From NCBI RefSeq assembly GCF_024347575.1, contig NZ_AP025504.1, positions 1,302,001 through 1,366,000 on the forward strand: a DNA stretch of 64,000 bases. Reading direction: 5' to 3'. The translations under genes were made by a program, and so were the position numbers. The notes under the pieces are model-generated. The model saw nothing but the letters and a program-made list of their open reading frames with translations, ran no database searches and was not told the origin of the DNA. Source of the stretch: Vibrio pelagius. Lineage in GTDB: Bacteria > Pseudomonadota > Gammaproteobacteria > Enterobacterales > Vibrionaceae. Within the stretch, counting starts at the first letter, position 1. The number at the start of each line of letters is the position of its first letter. Shown here one piece after another: positions 8,947 through 17,224 of this stretch.

Positions 8947-9041
8947 GGATAATATCTCACGTATAAATTGACCGATAAATTTTTTATTATCAGTGCCTTA
9001 AAATCTATTGTTCAGTCTAATCTTCGGCTTTAATTGAGCAT

Positions 9042-9067
9042 AGCATGACGCTTCATGACGTCATGCT
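9042..9067 (-). other. Intercistronic hairpin between kdgK and eda
   Basis: AGCATGACG (9042-9050) and CGTCATGCT (9059-9067) form a perfect 9-bp stem just after the kdgK stop, with no T-run on the - strand. It is more likely an mRNA stability or processing element than a full terminator. Confidence 0.5.
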
Positions 9068-9076
9068 CACACCAAG

Positions 9077-10015
9077 TTAAGAAGACAGAGACAGTGTTGG
9101 CATAGCTTCTTTTGGAATAATCGCACCTTGGTGCTGAATCACTGCGCCAGCGACACAGTGGCCTGCAAACGCAGCGTCACGGGCATTGCCACCACAGAAG
9201 CGCTTGGCTAAGAAACCAGCACTGAAGGAGTCACCAGCAGCTGTGGTATCAATAACCTTGTCTACTGGGTTAGGAGCAACATAATGCGCAGCATCCGCCT
9301 CAACTACTAGGCAGTCTTTACTACCACGTTTAATGATGATCTCTTTAACACCGCTTTTCGTTGTGCGCTCAATACACTGCTCAATGCATGTGTCGCCATA
9401 AAGCTCTTGCTCATCATCGAAAGTCAGTAGTGCGATGTCCGTGAATTTAAGCAGTTGTAGATACCAAGATTGCGCTTCTTCTTCATTTTTCCAAAGCTTT
9501 GGACGGAAGTTGTTGTCAAAAATAACTTGACCACCTTGTTTCTTGTACTCTTCCACAAACGTCAATAGGGCGGTACGACCTGTCTCTGTCAGAATCGCTA
9601 ATGTAATACCGCTTAGATAAAGCGCATCATAAGAGAAGAGTTTATCTAGCACTAATGATGCATCATCACCGTCAAGTAAGTATTTTGCTGCTGCGTCATT
9701 GCGCCAATAATAGAAGCTACGCTCGCCTGTTTCATCGGTTTCAATGTAGTAAAGACCTGGCTGCTTGTCATCGATCTGTTTGACCAAGCTCGTGTCTATG
9801 CCTTCTGCATTCCACTTATCCAGCATATCTTGGCTGAATGGATCATTGCCCAGTGCGGTAACATAGCTTGTTTTAATGTTGTGATCTTGGGTTAAGCGAG
9901 ATAGGTACAAAGCCGTATTAAGTGTATCACCACCAAATGTTTGCTTAAGCCCATCATCTTTTTTCTGTAGCTCAACCATACACTCGCCAATGACCGCGAT
10001 ATTAAATGATTTCAT
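9077..10015 (-). CDS. kdgK: 2-keto-3-deoxygluconate kinase
   Basis: PfkB/ribokinase-family sugar kinase, 312 residues, that phosphorylates KDG to KDPG with ATP in the cytosol. The family's C-terminal signature is present as DTTAAGDSFSAGF, whose GD aspartate is the catalytic base, and an N-terminal GECMVEL/GGDTLNTA region fits the substrate site. It sits 34 bases downstream of kdgF and upstream of eda, so substrate and product both have partners in the operon. The substrate call is strong because of the adjacent aldolase and alginate genes. Confidence 0.93.
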   Translation of the reverse strand: MKSFNIAVIGECMVELQKKDDGLKQTFGGDTLNTALYLSRLTQDHNIKTSYVTALGNDPFSQDMLDKWNAEGIDTSLVKQIDDKQPGLYYIETDETGERSFYYWRNDAAAKYLLDGDDASLVLDKLFSYDALYLSGITLAILTETGRTALLTFVEEYKKQGGQVIFDNNFRPKLWKNEEEAQSWYLQLLKFTDIALLTFDDEQELYGDTCIEQCIERTTKSGVKEIIIKRGSKDCLVVEADAAHYVAPNPVDKVIDTTAAGDSFSAGFLAKRFCGGNARDAAFAGHCVAGAVIQHQGAIIPKEAMPTLSLSS

Positions 10016-10049
10016 GTGCTTACCTTAGCAACTGAGGTTGCGCTATTAA

Positions 10050-10385
10050 TTATTTTAGGAAGTCTTCGCGAGCTGGGTTGAAGATATCAAGAAGAATACT
10101 GTCTTGCTCAAGAGCAACAGCGCCGTGCATCATGTGCTTACGTGCAAAGTATGCGTCACCTTCTTTTAGGATTTTCTTCTCGCCTTCGATTTCTGCTTCA
10201 AAGCTACCGCGAACTACGTAACCAATTTGATCATGAATTTCGTGAGTATGAGGGTGACCAATCGCGCCTTTGTCAAAAGATAGGTGTACAGCCATTAGAT
10301 CGTCAGTGTACGCCACGATCTTACGCTTAATACCGCCGCCCAGCTCTTCCCAAGGTTGCTCGTTATTGATAAAGAATGCGTTCAT
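10050..10385 (-). CDS. kdgF: KdgF cupin, unsaturated uronate ring-opening protein
   Basis: Small cytosolic cupin of 111 residues. KdgF speeds the conversion of 4,5-unsaturated monouronates released by lyases into the linear ketone DEH. Metal-binding residues His46, His48, Gln53 and His87 fit the KdgF cupin pattern HxH-x4-Q-xn-H. It is the first gene of the kdgF-kdgK-eda operon and is divergent from the PL17 lyase genes, which make its substrate. Its promoter region has a perfect 13-bp ATTGTAATACAAT repeat 72-84 bases upstream and two CRP-like sites shared with the lyases. Confidence 0.92.
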   Translation of the reverse strand: MNAFFINNEQPWEELGGGIKRKIVAYTDDLMAVHLSFDKGAIGHPHTHEIHDQIGYVVRGSFEAEIEGEKKILKEGDAYFARKHMMHGAVALEQDSILLDIFNPAREDFLK

Positions 10386-10456
10386 TGTGTGTCTCCAAAG
10401 CGTGTAATTTTTTTATGTGTTCATTAAGTTGTATCCATCATAAGTGATTAGGTCTA

Positions 10457-10469
10457 ATTGTAATACAAT
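10457..10469. promoter_or_regulatory. Operator candidate ATTGTAATACAAT before kdgF
   Basis: Perfect palindrome around a central A, the best copy of the repeat in the window. It lies 72-84 bases before the kdgF start, in the kdgF/PL17 divergent region. Confidence 0.7.
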
Positions 10470-10482
10470 ATATCTAGAAATG

Positions 10483-10498
10483 TGTGATATTGATCAAG
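10483..10498. promoter_or_regulatory. CRP-like site TGTGA-N6-TCAAG
   Basis: Good left half and weaker right half of the CRP consensus TGTGA-N6-TCACA. It is placed about 100 bases upstream of kdgF, where catabolite activation would make sense. Confidence 0.45.
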
Positions 10499-10589
10499 CG
10501 CTACTTTCTATAGCGTTGTAAAATCAAAGACTTAACAGAACTCTGGTAATTATCATTGACTATTTAGATCAAGGGTTTAGTGAGATTTA

Positions 10590-10605
10590 TGTGATTCTGC
10601 TCATC
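10590..10605. promoter_or_regulatory. CRP-like site TGTGA-N6-TCATC
   Basis: Lies about 115-130 bases before the first PL17 start and about 35-50 bases upstream of its operator-like repeat. It suits activation of the lyase operon; similarity only. Confidence 0.4.
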
Positions 10606-10639
10606 ATTTCACGATGAATAGCTGGGATTAAACCTCATA

Positions 10640-10650
10640 TTGTATTACTT
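10640..10650 (+). promoter_or_regulatory. Degenerate operator TTGTA-T-TACTT before the first PL17 gene
   Basis: One arm is perfect and the other has two changes. It lies 68-78 bases before the start codon, the same distance as the perfect sites at the other promoters. Confidence 0.45.
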
Positions 10651-10717
10651 TATATGAAGTTTAAGAATTAGATTGAAATTCAAATATAGAAACTCTTCAT
10701 CGAGGGTGATAAAGAAC

Positions 10718-12901
10718 ATGACTACACAACCAATATTACTAACGGACGCGGAAATTGAAGTACTTCATTTAGAAGTTGGTCGTCCAAGTTTAATGGGCAA
10801 GACGATCGCAGCGAATCAAAAAGAGCTGGAAGCCTTCATGCGCTTGCCTATTGACGTGCCAGGGCATGGCGAGGCGGGTGGTTACGAGCACAACCGTCAC
10901 AAACAAAATTACACATACATGAACCTAGCTGGTCGTTTGTTCCTTATCACTAAAGAGCAGAAGTACGCTGATTTCGTTACTGAACTATTGGAAGTATACG
11001 CAGATAAATATTTGACGTTCGATTTTCATGTTCAAAAGAACACGAACCCAACGGGTCGATTGTTCCACCAAATTCTAAACGAACATTGCTGGTTAATGTT
11101 CACTAGTTTGGCGTATTCGTGCGTTAAGTCTACTTTGACGCAAGAACAACGCGACAATATCGAGTCTCGTATCTTCGAACCTATGCTTGAGATGTTCACG
11201 GTTAAGTACGCACATGACTTTGACCGCATCCATAATCATGGTATCTGGGCTGTCGCAGCTGTGGGTATTTGTGGTCTAGCCCTGGGTAAACGCGAGTACC
11301 TAGAGATGTCTGTATACGGCCTTGATCGTAACGACACAGGCGGTTTCCTAGCGCAAATCTCTCAACTGTTTGCACCTTCTGGTTACTACATGGAAGGTCC
11401 TTATTACCACCGTTACGCGATTCGCCCAACGTGTGTGTTCGCAGAGGTGATTCACCGTCATATGCCAGAAGTAGATATCTACAACTACAAAGGTGGCGTG
11501 ATCGGCAATACAGTACAAGCAATGCTTTCAACGGCTTACCCTAATGGTGAATTCCCAGCACTGAACGATGCTTCACGTACGATGGGCATTACCGACATGG
11601 GCGTACAAGTCGCGGTTAGTGTTTACAGCAAGCACTACGCAGTGGATGGCAAGGTTGATGAAAACATCCTAGGTATGGCGAAAATTCAAGACGCAGTATG
11701 GATGCATGCTTGTGGTCTAGAGCTTTCTAAAGCGTATGAAGCGGCAACGGCTGAAAAAGAAATTGGTATGCCTTTCTGGCCAAGTGTTGAGTTGAATGAA
11801 GGTCCAGAAGGTCACAACGGTGCGCAAGGCTTCATCCGTATGCAAGACAGCAAAGGTGATGTGTCGCAGCTAGTGATGAACTACGGCCAACACGGAATGG
11901 GTCATGGCAACTTCGATACACTGGGTATTACCTTCTTCAACCGTGGTCAAGAAGTGCTGCGTGAATACGGCTTCTGTCGTTGGGTGAACGTTGAGCCAAA
12001 ATTCGGTGGCCGTTACCTAGACGAAAACAAGTCTTACGCACGTCAAACTATTGCACACAACGCGGTAACAATTGATGAGAAATGTCAGAACAACTTTGAT
12101 GTTGAGCGTGCAGATTCTGTTCACGGCCTGCCTCATTTCTTCAAAGTAGAAGATCAAAAAATCAATGGTATGAGCGCATTTGCGAACGATCACTACGATG
12201 GTTTTGACATGCAACGCAGTGTGTTCATGCTAAACCTTGAAGGTCTAGAATCTCCGTTACTATTAGACCTATACCGCCTAGATTCAGAGAAAGGCGAGCA
12301 TCAATACGATTACTCTCACCAATATGAAGGGCAGATTGTTCGTACTAACTTCGATTACCAAACAAACAAAGAGCTACACACATTAGGTGATGACTTCGGT
12401 TACCAACACCTATGGAATGTAGCAAGTGGCGAAGCGAACGAGACAGCACTAGTGAGCTGGCTACAAAACAACACTTACTACACATGGTTAGGTACAAGCT
12501 CGAACGACAACGGTGAAGTTATCTTTACTCGTTCTGGCGCGAATGACCCAAGCTTCAACCTACGTTCAGAGCCAGCGTTCATTCTACGTAGCAAAGGCGA
12601 AACTACGCTGTTTGCTTCGGTTTTAGAGACGCACGGTTACTTCAACGAAGAGTTTGAGCAATCAGTAAACGCTCGCGGTCAAGTACAAGATATTAAAGTA
12701 CTTGCGCACAACAACATCGGCTCTGTTGTTGAAATTGAAACAAATACCTCTCGTGTGACAGTGATGATCAGCAACCAATTGGGTGCGACTGACACTACTG
12801 AACACAAAGTCGAATTAAATGGCAAAACGTACAGCTGGACAGGCTTCTACTCTCTAGAAGAGAACCTAATTGACTCAACTGCAGCTGGTCAGGAGAAATA
12901 A
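10718..12901 (+). CDS. Oligoalginate lyase, PL17 family (OalB/OalC-like), first copy
   Basis: Exolytic lyase of about 727 residues that releases unsaturated monomer from alginate oligomers. An (alpha/alpha) toroid domain comes first, then a heparinase II/III-like beta-sheet domain. The catalytic Asn-His pair is in IHNHGIWAVAAVGI (Asn173, His174) and the catalytic tyrosine region is GYYMEGPYYHR (near 223-232); a HGN-type metal region follows. No signal peptide is seen, so it is likely cytosolic. The ATG at 10718 is chosen because it aligns with the start of the next gene's product, whereas longer forms need a TTG. It forms an operon with the second PL17 gene two bases downstream. Confidence 0.93.
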   Translation: MTTQPILLTDAEIEVLHLEVGRPSLMGKTIAANQKELEAFMRLPIDVPGHGEAGGYEHNRHKQNYTYMNLAGRLFLITKEQKYADFVTELLEVYADKYLTFDFHVQKNTNPTGRLFHQILNEHCWLMFTSLAYSCVKSTLTQEQRDNIESRIFEPMLEMFTVKYAHDFDRIHNHGIWAVAAVGICGLALGKREYLEMSVYGLDRNDTGGFLAQISQLFAPSGYYMEGPYYHRYAIRPTCVFAEVIHRHMPEVDIYNYKGGVIGNTVQAMLSTAYPNGEFPALNDASRTMGITDMGVQVAVSVYSKHYAVDGKVDENILGMAKIQDAVWMHACGLELSKAYEAATAEKEIGMPFWPSVELNEGPEGHNGAQGFIRMQDSKGDVSQLVMNYGQHGMGHGNFDTLGITFFNRGQEVLREYGFCRWVNVEPKFGGRYLDENKSYARQTIAHNAVTIDEKCQNNFDVERADSVHGLPHFFKVEDQKINGMSAFANDHYDGFDMQRSVFMLNLEGLESPLLLDLYRLDSEKGEHQYDYSHQYEGQIVRTNFDYQTNKELHTLGDDFGYQHLWNVASGEANETALVSWLQNNTYYTWLGTSSNDNGEVIFTRSGANDPSFNLRSEPAFILRSKGETTLFASVLETHGYFNEEFEQSVNARGQVQDIKVLAHNNIGSVVEIETNTSRVTVMISNQLGATDTTEHKVELNGKTYSWTGFYSLEENLIDSTAAGQEK

Positions 12902-12903
12902 TA

Positions 12904-15054
12904 ATGAGCTATCAACCACTTTTACTGAACTTTGAAGAAGCAGCAGAGCTTCGTAAAGAACTTGGCAAGGATAGCCTATTAGGAAAAGCACTTACCCGCG
13001 ATATCAACCAAACTGACGCTTATATGGCAGAAGTAGGTATCGAAGTTCCGGGTCACGGCGAGGGCGGCGGTTACGAACATAATCGTCATAAGCAAAACTA
13101 CATCCATATGGATCTAGCGGGTCGTCTGTTCCTTATTACAGAAGAGACCAAATACCGTGATTACATCGTAGATATGCTAACGGCTTACGCGAAGGTGTAC
13201 CCATCGCTAGAGAGCAACACTAGTCGTGACTCAAACCCACCGGGTAAGATCTTCCACCAAACACTGAATGAAAACATGTGGATGCTGTACGCTTCATGCG
13301 CATACAGCTGTGTTTACCACACGATTTCTGAAGATGAAAAAACGCTGATTGAAAACGACCTATTCAAGCAGATGATCGAGCTGTTCGTTGTGACATACGG
13401 TCACGACTTCGACATCGTGCACAACCACGGTCTATGGGCAGTAGCGGCTGTAGGTATCTGTGGCTACGCAATTAACGATCAAGAATCGGTAGATAAAGCG
13501 CTTTACGGCCTTAAGCTAGATAAAGTGAGCGGCGGTTTCCTAGCACAGCTAGACCAACTGTTCTCGCCAGACGGCTACTACATGGAAGGTCCGTACTACC
13601 ACCGTTTCTCACTGCGTCCGATCTACCTGTTTGCAGAAGCAATTGAGCGTCGTCAACCTGAGCTTGGTATCTACGAGTTTAACGATTCAGTCATCAAGAC
13701 AACGTCTTACGCGGTATTTAAGACGGCATTCCCAGATGGCACGCTACCGGCACTAAACGATTCATCGAAGACGATCTCTATTAACGATGAAGGCGTGATC
13801 ATGGCAACATCTGTGTGTTACCACCGCTACGAGCAGACTGAAACGCTACTTGGCATGGCTGATCACCAGCAAGACGTATGGGTTCATATCTCAGGTAAAA
13901 CACTATCAAACGCGGTTGAAGCAGCAGACGAAATCAAACCATTCAACTGGGGTAGCCTGTTTGTGACTGATGGTCCGAAAGGTGAGAAGGGCGGCGTGAG
14001 CATCCTTCGTCACCGTGATGAGCAAGACGATGACACAATGGCTTTGATTTGGTTTGGTCAGCATGGCAGCGACCATCAGTACCACTCTGCGCTAGACCAC
14101 GGTCACTACGATGGCCTACACCTAAGTGTGTTCAACCGCGGTCACGAAGTTCTGCACGATTACGGCTTCGGTCGCTGGGTAAACGTTGAGCCTAAGTTTG
14201 GCGGTCGTTACATCCCAGAGAACAAGTCTTACTGTAAGCAGACTGTGGCACACAACACAGTAACGGTTGACCAAAAAACTCAAAACAACTTCGATACAGC
14301 ATTGGCTGAGTCTAAGTTTGGTCAGAAGCACTTCTTTGTGGCAGACGATCAGTCTCTACAAGGCATGAGCGGCATAATCTCTGAGTACTACACAGGTGTT
14401 GATATGCAGCGCAGTGTGATTCTTGCGGAGCTTCCTGAGTTTGAAAAGCCACTAGTGATTGATGTGTACCGCATTGAAGCAGATGCTGAACATCAGTACG
14501 ACTTACCAGTTCACCATTCTGGCCAAATCATCCGTACTGACTTCGATTACAACATCGAAAAAACGCTTAAACCACTTGGCGAAGATAACGGTTACCAGCA
14601 CCTATGGAACGTGGCTTCAGGCAAGGTGAGCGGTAGCTCTTTGGTTAGCTGGTTGCATGACAGCAGCTACTACAGCCTAGTAACAAGTGCTAACGAAGGC
14701 AGTGAAGTGATTTTTGCTCGTACTGGCGCGAACGATCCAGACTTCAACTTGAAGAGCGAGCCTGCACTTATCTTGCGCCAATCGGGTCAAAACCATGTGT
14801 TCGCTTCTGTACTAGAAACACACGGTTACTTTAACGAGTCTATCGAAGCCTCTGTTGGCGCTCGTGGTCTTGTAGAATCTGTGTCTGTTGTGGGCCATAA
14901 CAGTGTCGGGACTGTTGTTCGCATTCAGACCACCTCTGGCAACACTTACCACTACGGTATCTCGAACCAAGCTGAAGATGTTCAGCAAGCAACTCATACA
15001 GTTGAGTTCGCAGGTGAGACTTACTCATGGGAAGGTGCATTCGCTAAGCTTTAA
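12904..15054 (+). CDS. Oligoalginate lyase, PL17 family, second copy
   Basis: Paralogue of the preceding lyase, 716 residues with the same architecture and no signal peptide. Catalytic motifs: Asn174-His175 in VHNHGLWAVAAVGI, and GYYMEGPYYHR at 224-234. It starts two bases after the first gene's stop, so it is surely co-transcribed, and ends at a strong terminator. The two copies differ most in the middle (about 300-370) and in surface loops, so they may prefer different block types or oligomer lengths, as V. splendidus OalB and OalC are thought to. Family call is secure; division of labour is inference. Confidence 0.93.
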   Translation: MSYQPLLLNFEEAAELRKELGKDSLLGKALTRDINQTDAYMAEVGIEVPGHGEGGGYEHNRHKQNYIHMDLAGRLFLITEETKYRDYIVDMLTAYAKVYPSLESNTSRDSNPPGKIFHQTLNENMWMLYASCAYSCVYHTISEDEKTLIENDLFKQMIELFVVTYGHDFDIVHNHGLWAVAAVGICGYAINDQESVDKALYGLKLDKVSGGFLAQLDQLFSPDGYYMEGPYYHRFSLRPIYLFAEAIERRQPELGIYEFNDSVIKTTSYAVFKTAFPDGTLPALNDSSKTISINDEGVIMATSVCYHRYEQTETLLGMADHQQDVWVHISGKTLSNAVEAADEIKPFNWGSLFVTDGPKGEKGGVSILRHRDEQDDDTMALIWFGQHGSDHQYHSALDHGHYDGLHLSVFNRGHEVLHDYGFGRWVNVEPKFGGRYIPENKSYCKQTVAHNTVTVDQKTQNNFDTALAESKFGQKHFFVADDQSLQGMSGIISEYYTGVDMQRSVILAELPEFEKPLVIDVYRIEADAEHQYDLPVHHSGQIIRTDFDYNIEKTLKPLGEDNGYQHLWNVASGKVSGSSLVSWLHDSSYYSLVTSANEGSEVIFARTGANDPDFNLKSEPALILRQSGQNHVFASVLETHGYFNESIEASVGARGLVESVSVVGHNSVGTVVRIQTTSGNTYHYGISNQAEDVQQATHTVEFAGETYSWEGAFAKL

Positions 15055-15081
15055 TAGCTCAAACAGCGAATAACGATGAAT

Positions 15082-15108
15082 CGGGTGTCTTCGGACGCCC
15101 GTTTTTTT
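15082..15108 (+). terminator. Intrinsic terminator of the PL17 operon
   Basis: Stem CGGGTGTC/GACGCCCG with a TTCG tetraloop, then seven T. Confidence 0.92.
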
Positions 15109-15309
15109 ATTCGGATTTTTATCTTAATTGGCGGTTTCTGATTTGTGATAAATCAGAGGCTACAAGAAATTAGTATTGAGAGGACTGGCAATAACAACCT
15201 AGTTAGCGGAAAGCCGCGATGTGAAATGCAAATGACTAGGTCTGTCTTGGTGTTGCTGCTACGAGTGAAACGTGGCGATGTTTCTAGTGGAGGATAGAGT
15301 GATGCTGCT

Positions 15310-15519
15310 CTAGAGGACTGTGAAATGTCCTAGCTTTTGTCCACTGTTCGAGATAATGGTTCCGATACTCTCTCTTTCATCAAATTCGAAGTCGATGAGA
15401 TAACTTGAGTGCTGTAGCCTTGGCAGTATGTGGCGATGCAAAATGTCACTGTTTAATTGTCGTATCTCCGTGACCCAAGAGATGTTTTCTTTTACTAAGT
15501 CTATTTTGATTTTGAGCAT
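15310..15519 (-). CDS. Small unknown protein, 69 residues
   Basis: Unrecognised. The ATG has a reasonable AAAGGT ribosome-binding site 5-10 bases upstream on the - strand, and the product has a balanced composition with no membrane segment. It lies alone in the 1.1-kb stretch between the lyase terminator and vctP. It could also be a gene remnant. Confidence 0.4.
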   Translation of the reverse strand: MLKIKIDLVKENISWVTEIRQLNSDILHRHILPRLQHSSYLIDFEFDERESIGTIISNSGQKLGHFTVL

Positions 15520-15603
15520 TTATGACCTTTAAATTTATTGAGCGATTTCTCGCGAGTTAGTTGATACCAATGGATTTGTCGTGTTGTTCTTCTAGACATA
15601 ACT

Positions 15604-15756
15604 GTGCCTTGTGTTTATTACATTAATATTGAAATTAATCAGATAGATTTGCTGGCGATCGAGGATCTGCTAAAACAAAAACTAACTGGGGTGTTGGAAC
15701 AAAAAATGACGCTATTGAATGACTATCGAAGTAAAGCTGACGCAGAGGCGGTGTAA
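15604..15756 (+). CDS. Possible small protein or gene remnant, about 50 residues
   Basis: A GTG-started frame whose product has a protein-like helical C-terminal part (INQIDLLAIEDLLKQK, then NDYRSKADAEAV). There is no clear ribosome-binding site, but an intrinsic terminator follows about 75 bases later. It may be a short gene, the end of a decayed gene, or part of a small RNA. Confidence 0.25.
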   Translation: MPCVYYINIEINQIDLLAIEDLLKQKLTGVLEQKMTLLNDYRSKADAEAV

Positions 15757-15829
15757 CGAGGTATCGCGAACTGTCTTTGTGGAACTTGGACTGGGATGTT
15801 GCATTAACAGCTCATGTTTTGAGCCAGGT

Positions 15830-15853
15830 GGCGTAATATACGCCTCGTTTTTT
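15830..15853 (+). terminator. Intrinsic terminator without a clear gene
   Basis: Stem GGCGTA/TACGCC, loop ATA, then TCG and six T. It is on the + strand in a region with only the doubtful 50-residue frame. Confidence 0.6.
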
Positions 15854-16032
15854 ATATTTCAAGCTTTATTTCGATTATTTTCAACATAAATCCTCAGATT
15901 CTTTCTGAGTTAACTTCTCTCCTTTAAGTATGCCTTGCTCGAGTAAAAGTATGATCAAGAGAGGCACTATTCTTTTTTGTAATACTCATATTTACATCTC
16001 TAAATGACAAAGTTGTTGTAGACCAAAATTTT

Positions 16033-16059
16033 TGAGAATATCATTGATAATAATTCTCA
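16033..16059. promoter_or_regulatory. Fur box before vctP
   Basis: TGAGAAT at one end and ATTCTCA at the other, with ATCATTGATAATA-type repeats between, matching overlapping Fur hexamers. It lies about 135-160 bases before vctP, so iron repression of the operon is likely. Confidence 0.8.
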
Positions 16060-16192
16060 CTTGCGTTACAAATTTGTTGTCAAGTTAATGACATACTTTA
16101 AATAATCGTTATCTCGCAGTTGTACGGTTTATGACACGGCAATCGCTTTCGTGTGTTTGATAGAAAATCGTCATAACAGCAAAGGAATAGAA

Positions 16193-17125
16193 ATGAACAA
16201 AATACTAAACTCAGCTCGCAAGCTAGTGACTGGCTTAACTCTGGTGTTGGCGTCGTCGGTATTCATGACAGCTCACGCAAAAACAGTGACGGTAGAACAC
16301 ATTAAGGGTACTACGGAGGTCTCGGGTATACCTCAACGTGTTGTTGTTCTTGGTTATGGTAGCTTAGATGTTTTGGATCAGATTGGTGTGGCTCCAGTCG
16401 GTGCATCACATATGTTATTGCCTGACTACTTAAAATCGTACGCAAAAACGACGACAAATACCGGTTCTCTAAGTGAACCAGATTTCGAAGCCATCTACAT
16501 GCTTAAGCCTGACTTGATTATTGCTGAAAACCGTATGCTTAAGGTTTACGATCAGCTCGCTCAAATTGCTCCAACGATCATGTTTTACGTGGAAGGTGAT
16601 AAGTACTGGTCTGATACACAAAAAAACTGGCGCACATTAGGTGATATTTTTGAGAAGCAACCTGAAGTAGAAGCGCTGATTGAAAAAACTCAACAGCAAA
16701 TTACTGCGGTAAATCAGAAAGTAACCAAAGACGAAACGACAGCAATGATGCTAATGAATAATGGTAGCAACATCGCTATGTTTAACAAAGGTAGTCGTTT
16801 TTCTATTGTCTTTGACGACTTTGGTTTCGTTGAATCTAAGAGCGCAAAAGTTGCACCAATCAAAGGTAGCCACGGCAACCTTATCTCTTTCGAATACATC
16901 GCTGATGCGAAACCAGAAGTGATCTACGTATTAGACCGTGAACAAGCGATTGGCCTTTCTGAAGGTCGCGCTAAACAACTGTTTAACAACGCGCTTGTGG
17001 CTGAGACTCCAGCTGCGAAGCTAGACAACATTGTATTTATTGATTCAAGTGCATGGTACTTAGCTGGTGGCGGTGTAACAGCAACTCAACGTATGCTGAA
17101 TGACATCGACCGCACTGTTAAGTAG
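16193..17125 (+). CDS. vctP: Catechol-siderophore ABC transporter, periplasmic binding protein
   Basis: Ferric-siderophore binding protein of about 310 residues, with a signal peptide ending after THAHA-like AHA near residue 27 and a two-lobed FatB/YclQ-type fold. Gene order (binding protein, two permeases, ATPase) and similarity match V. cholerae VctPDGC, which imports vibriobactin/enterobactin-type iron complexes. The ATG at 16193 has an AAGGA site; the longer frame adds residues before the signal peptide. A Fur box is upstream. A strong hairpin-T-run follows the stop, so this gene may be made in excess over the permeases, as is common for binding proteins. The exact siderophore is not shown by sequence. 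Confidence 0.85.
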   Translation: MNKILNSARKLVTGLTLVLASSVFMTAHAKTVTVEHIKGTTEVSGIPQRVVVLGYGSLDVLDQIGVAPVGASHMLLPDYLKSYAKTTTNTGSLSEPDFEAIYMLKPDLIIAENRMLKVYDQLAQIAPTIMFYVEGDKYWSDTQKNWRTLGDIFEKQPEVEALIEKTQQQITAVNQKVTKDETTAMMLMNNGSNIAMFNKGSRFSIVFDDFGFVESKSAKVAPIKGSHGNLISFEYIADAKPEVIYVLDREQAIGLSEGRAKQLFNNALVAETPAAKLDNIVFIDSSAWYLAGGGVTATQRMLNDIDRTVK

Positions 17126-17145
17126 TAAGCAGTCATTTAGCAATC

Positions 17146-17178
17146 GGGCTTATAAGTTTTGTCTTATAAGCCCTTTTT
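17146..17178 (+). terminator. Intercistronic terminator between vctP and vctD
   Basis: Perfect 11-bp stem GGGCTTATAAG/CTTATAAGCCC, loop TTTTGT, then TTTTT. Partial read-through would explain operon continuity with less permease mRNA. Confidence 0.85.
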
Positions 17179-17224
17179 GAATTTTGTATCGGGCTAGTCC
17201 CACCCTTCCTTAGTAATATTTTTT

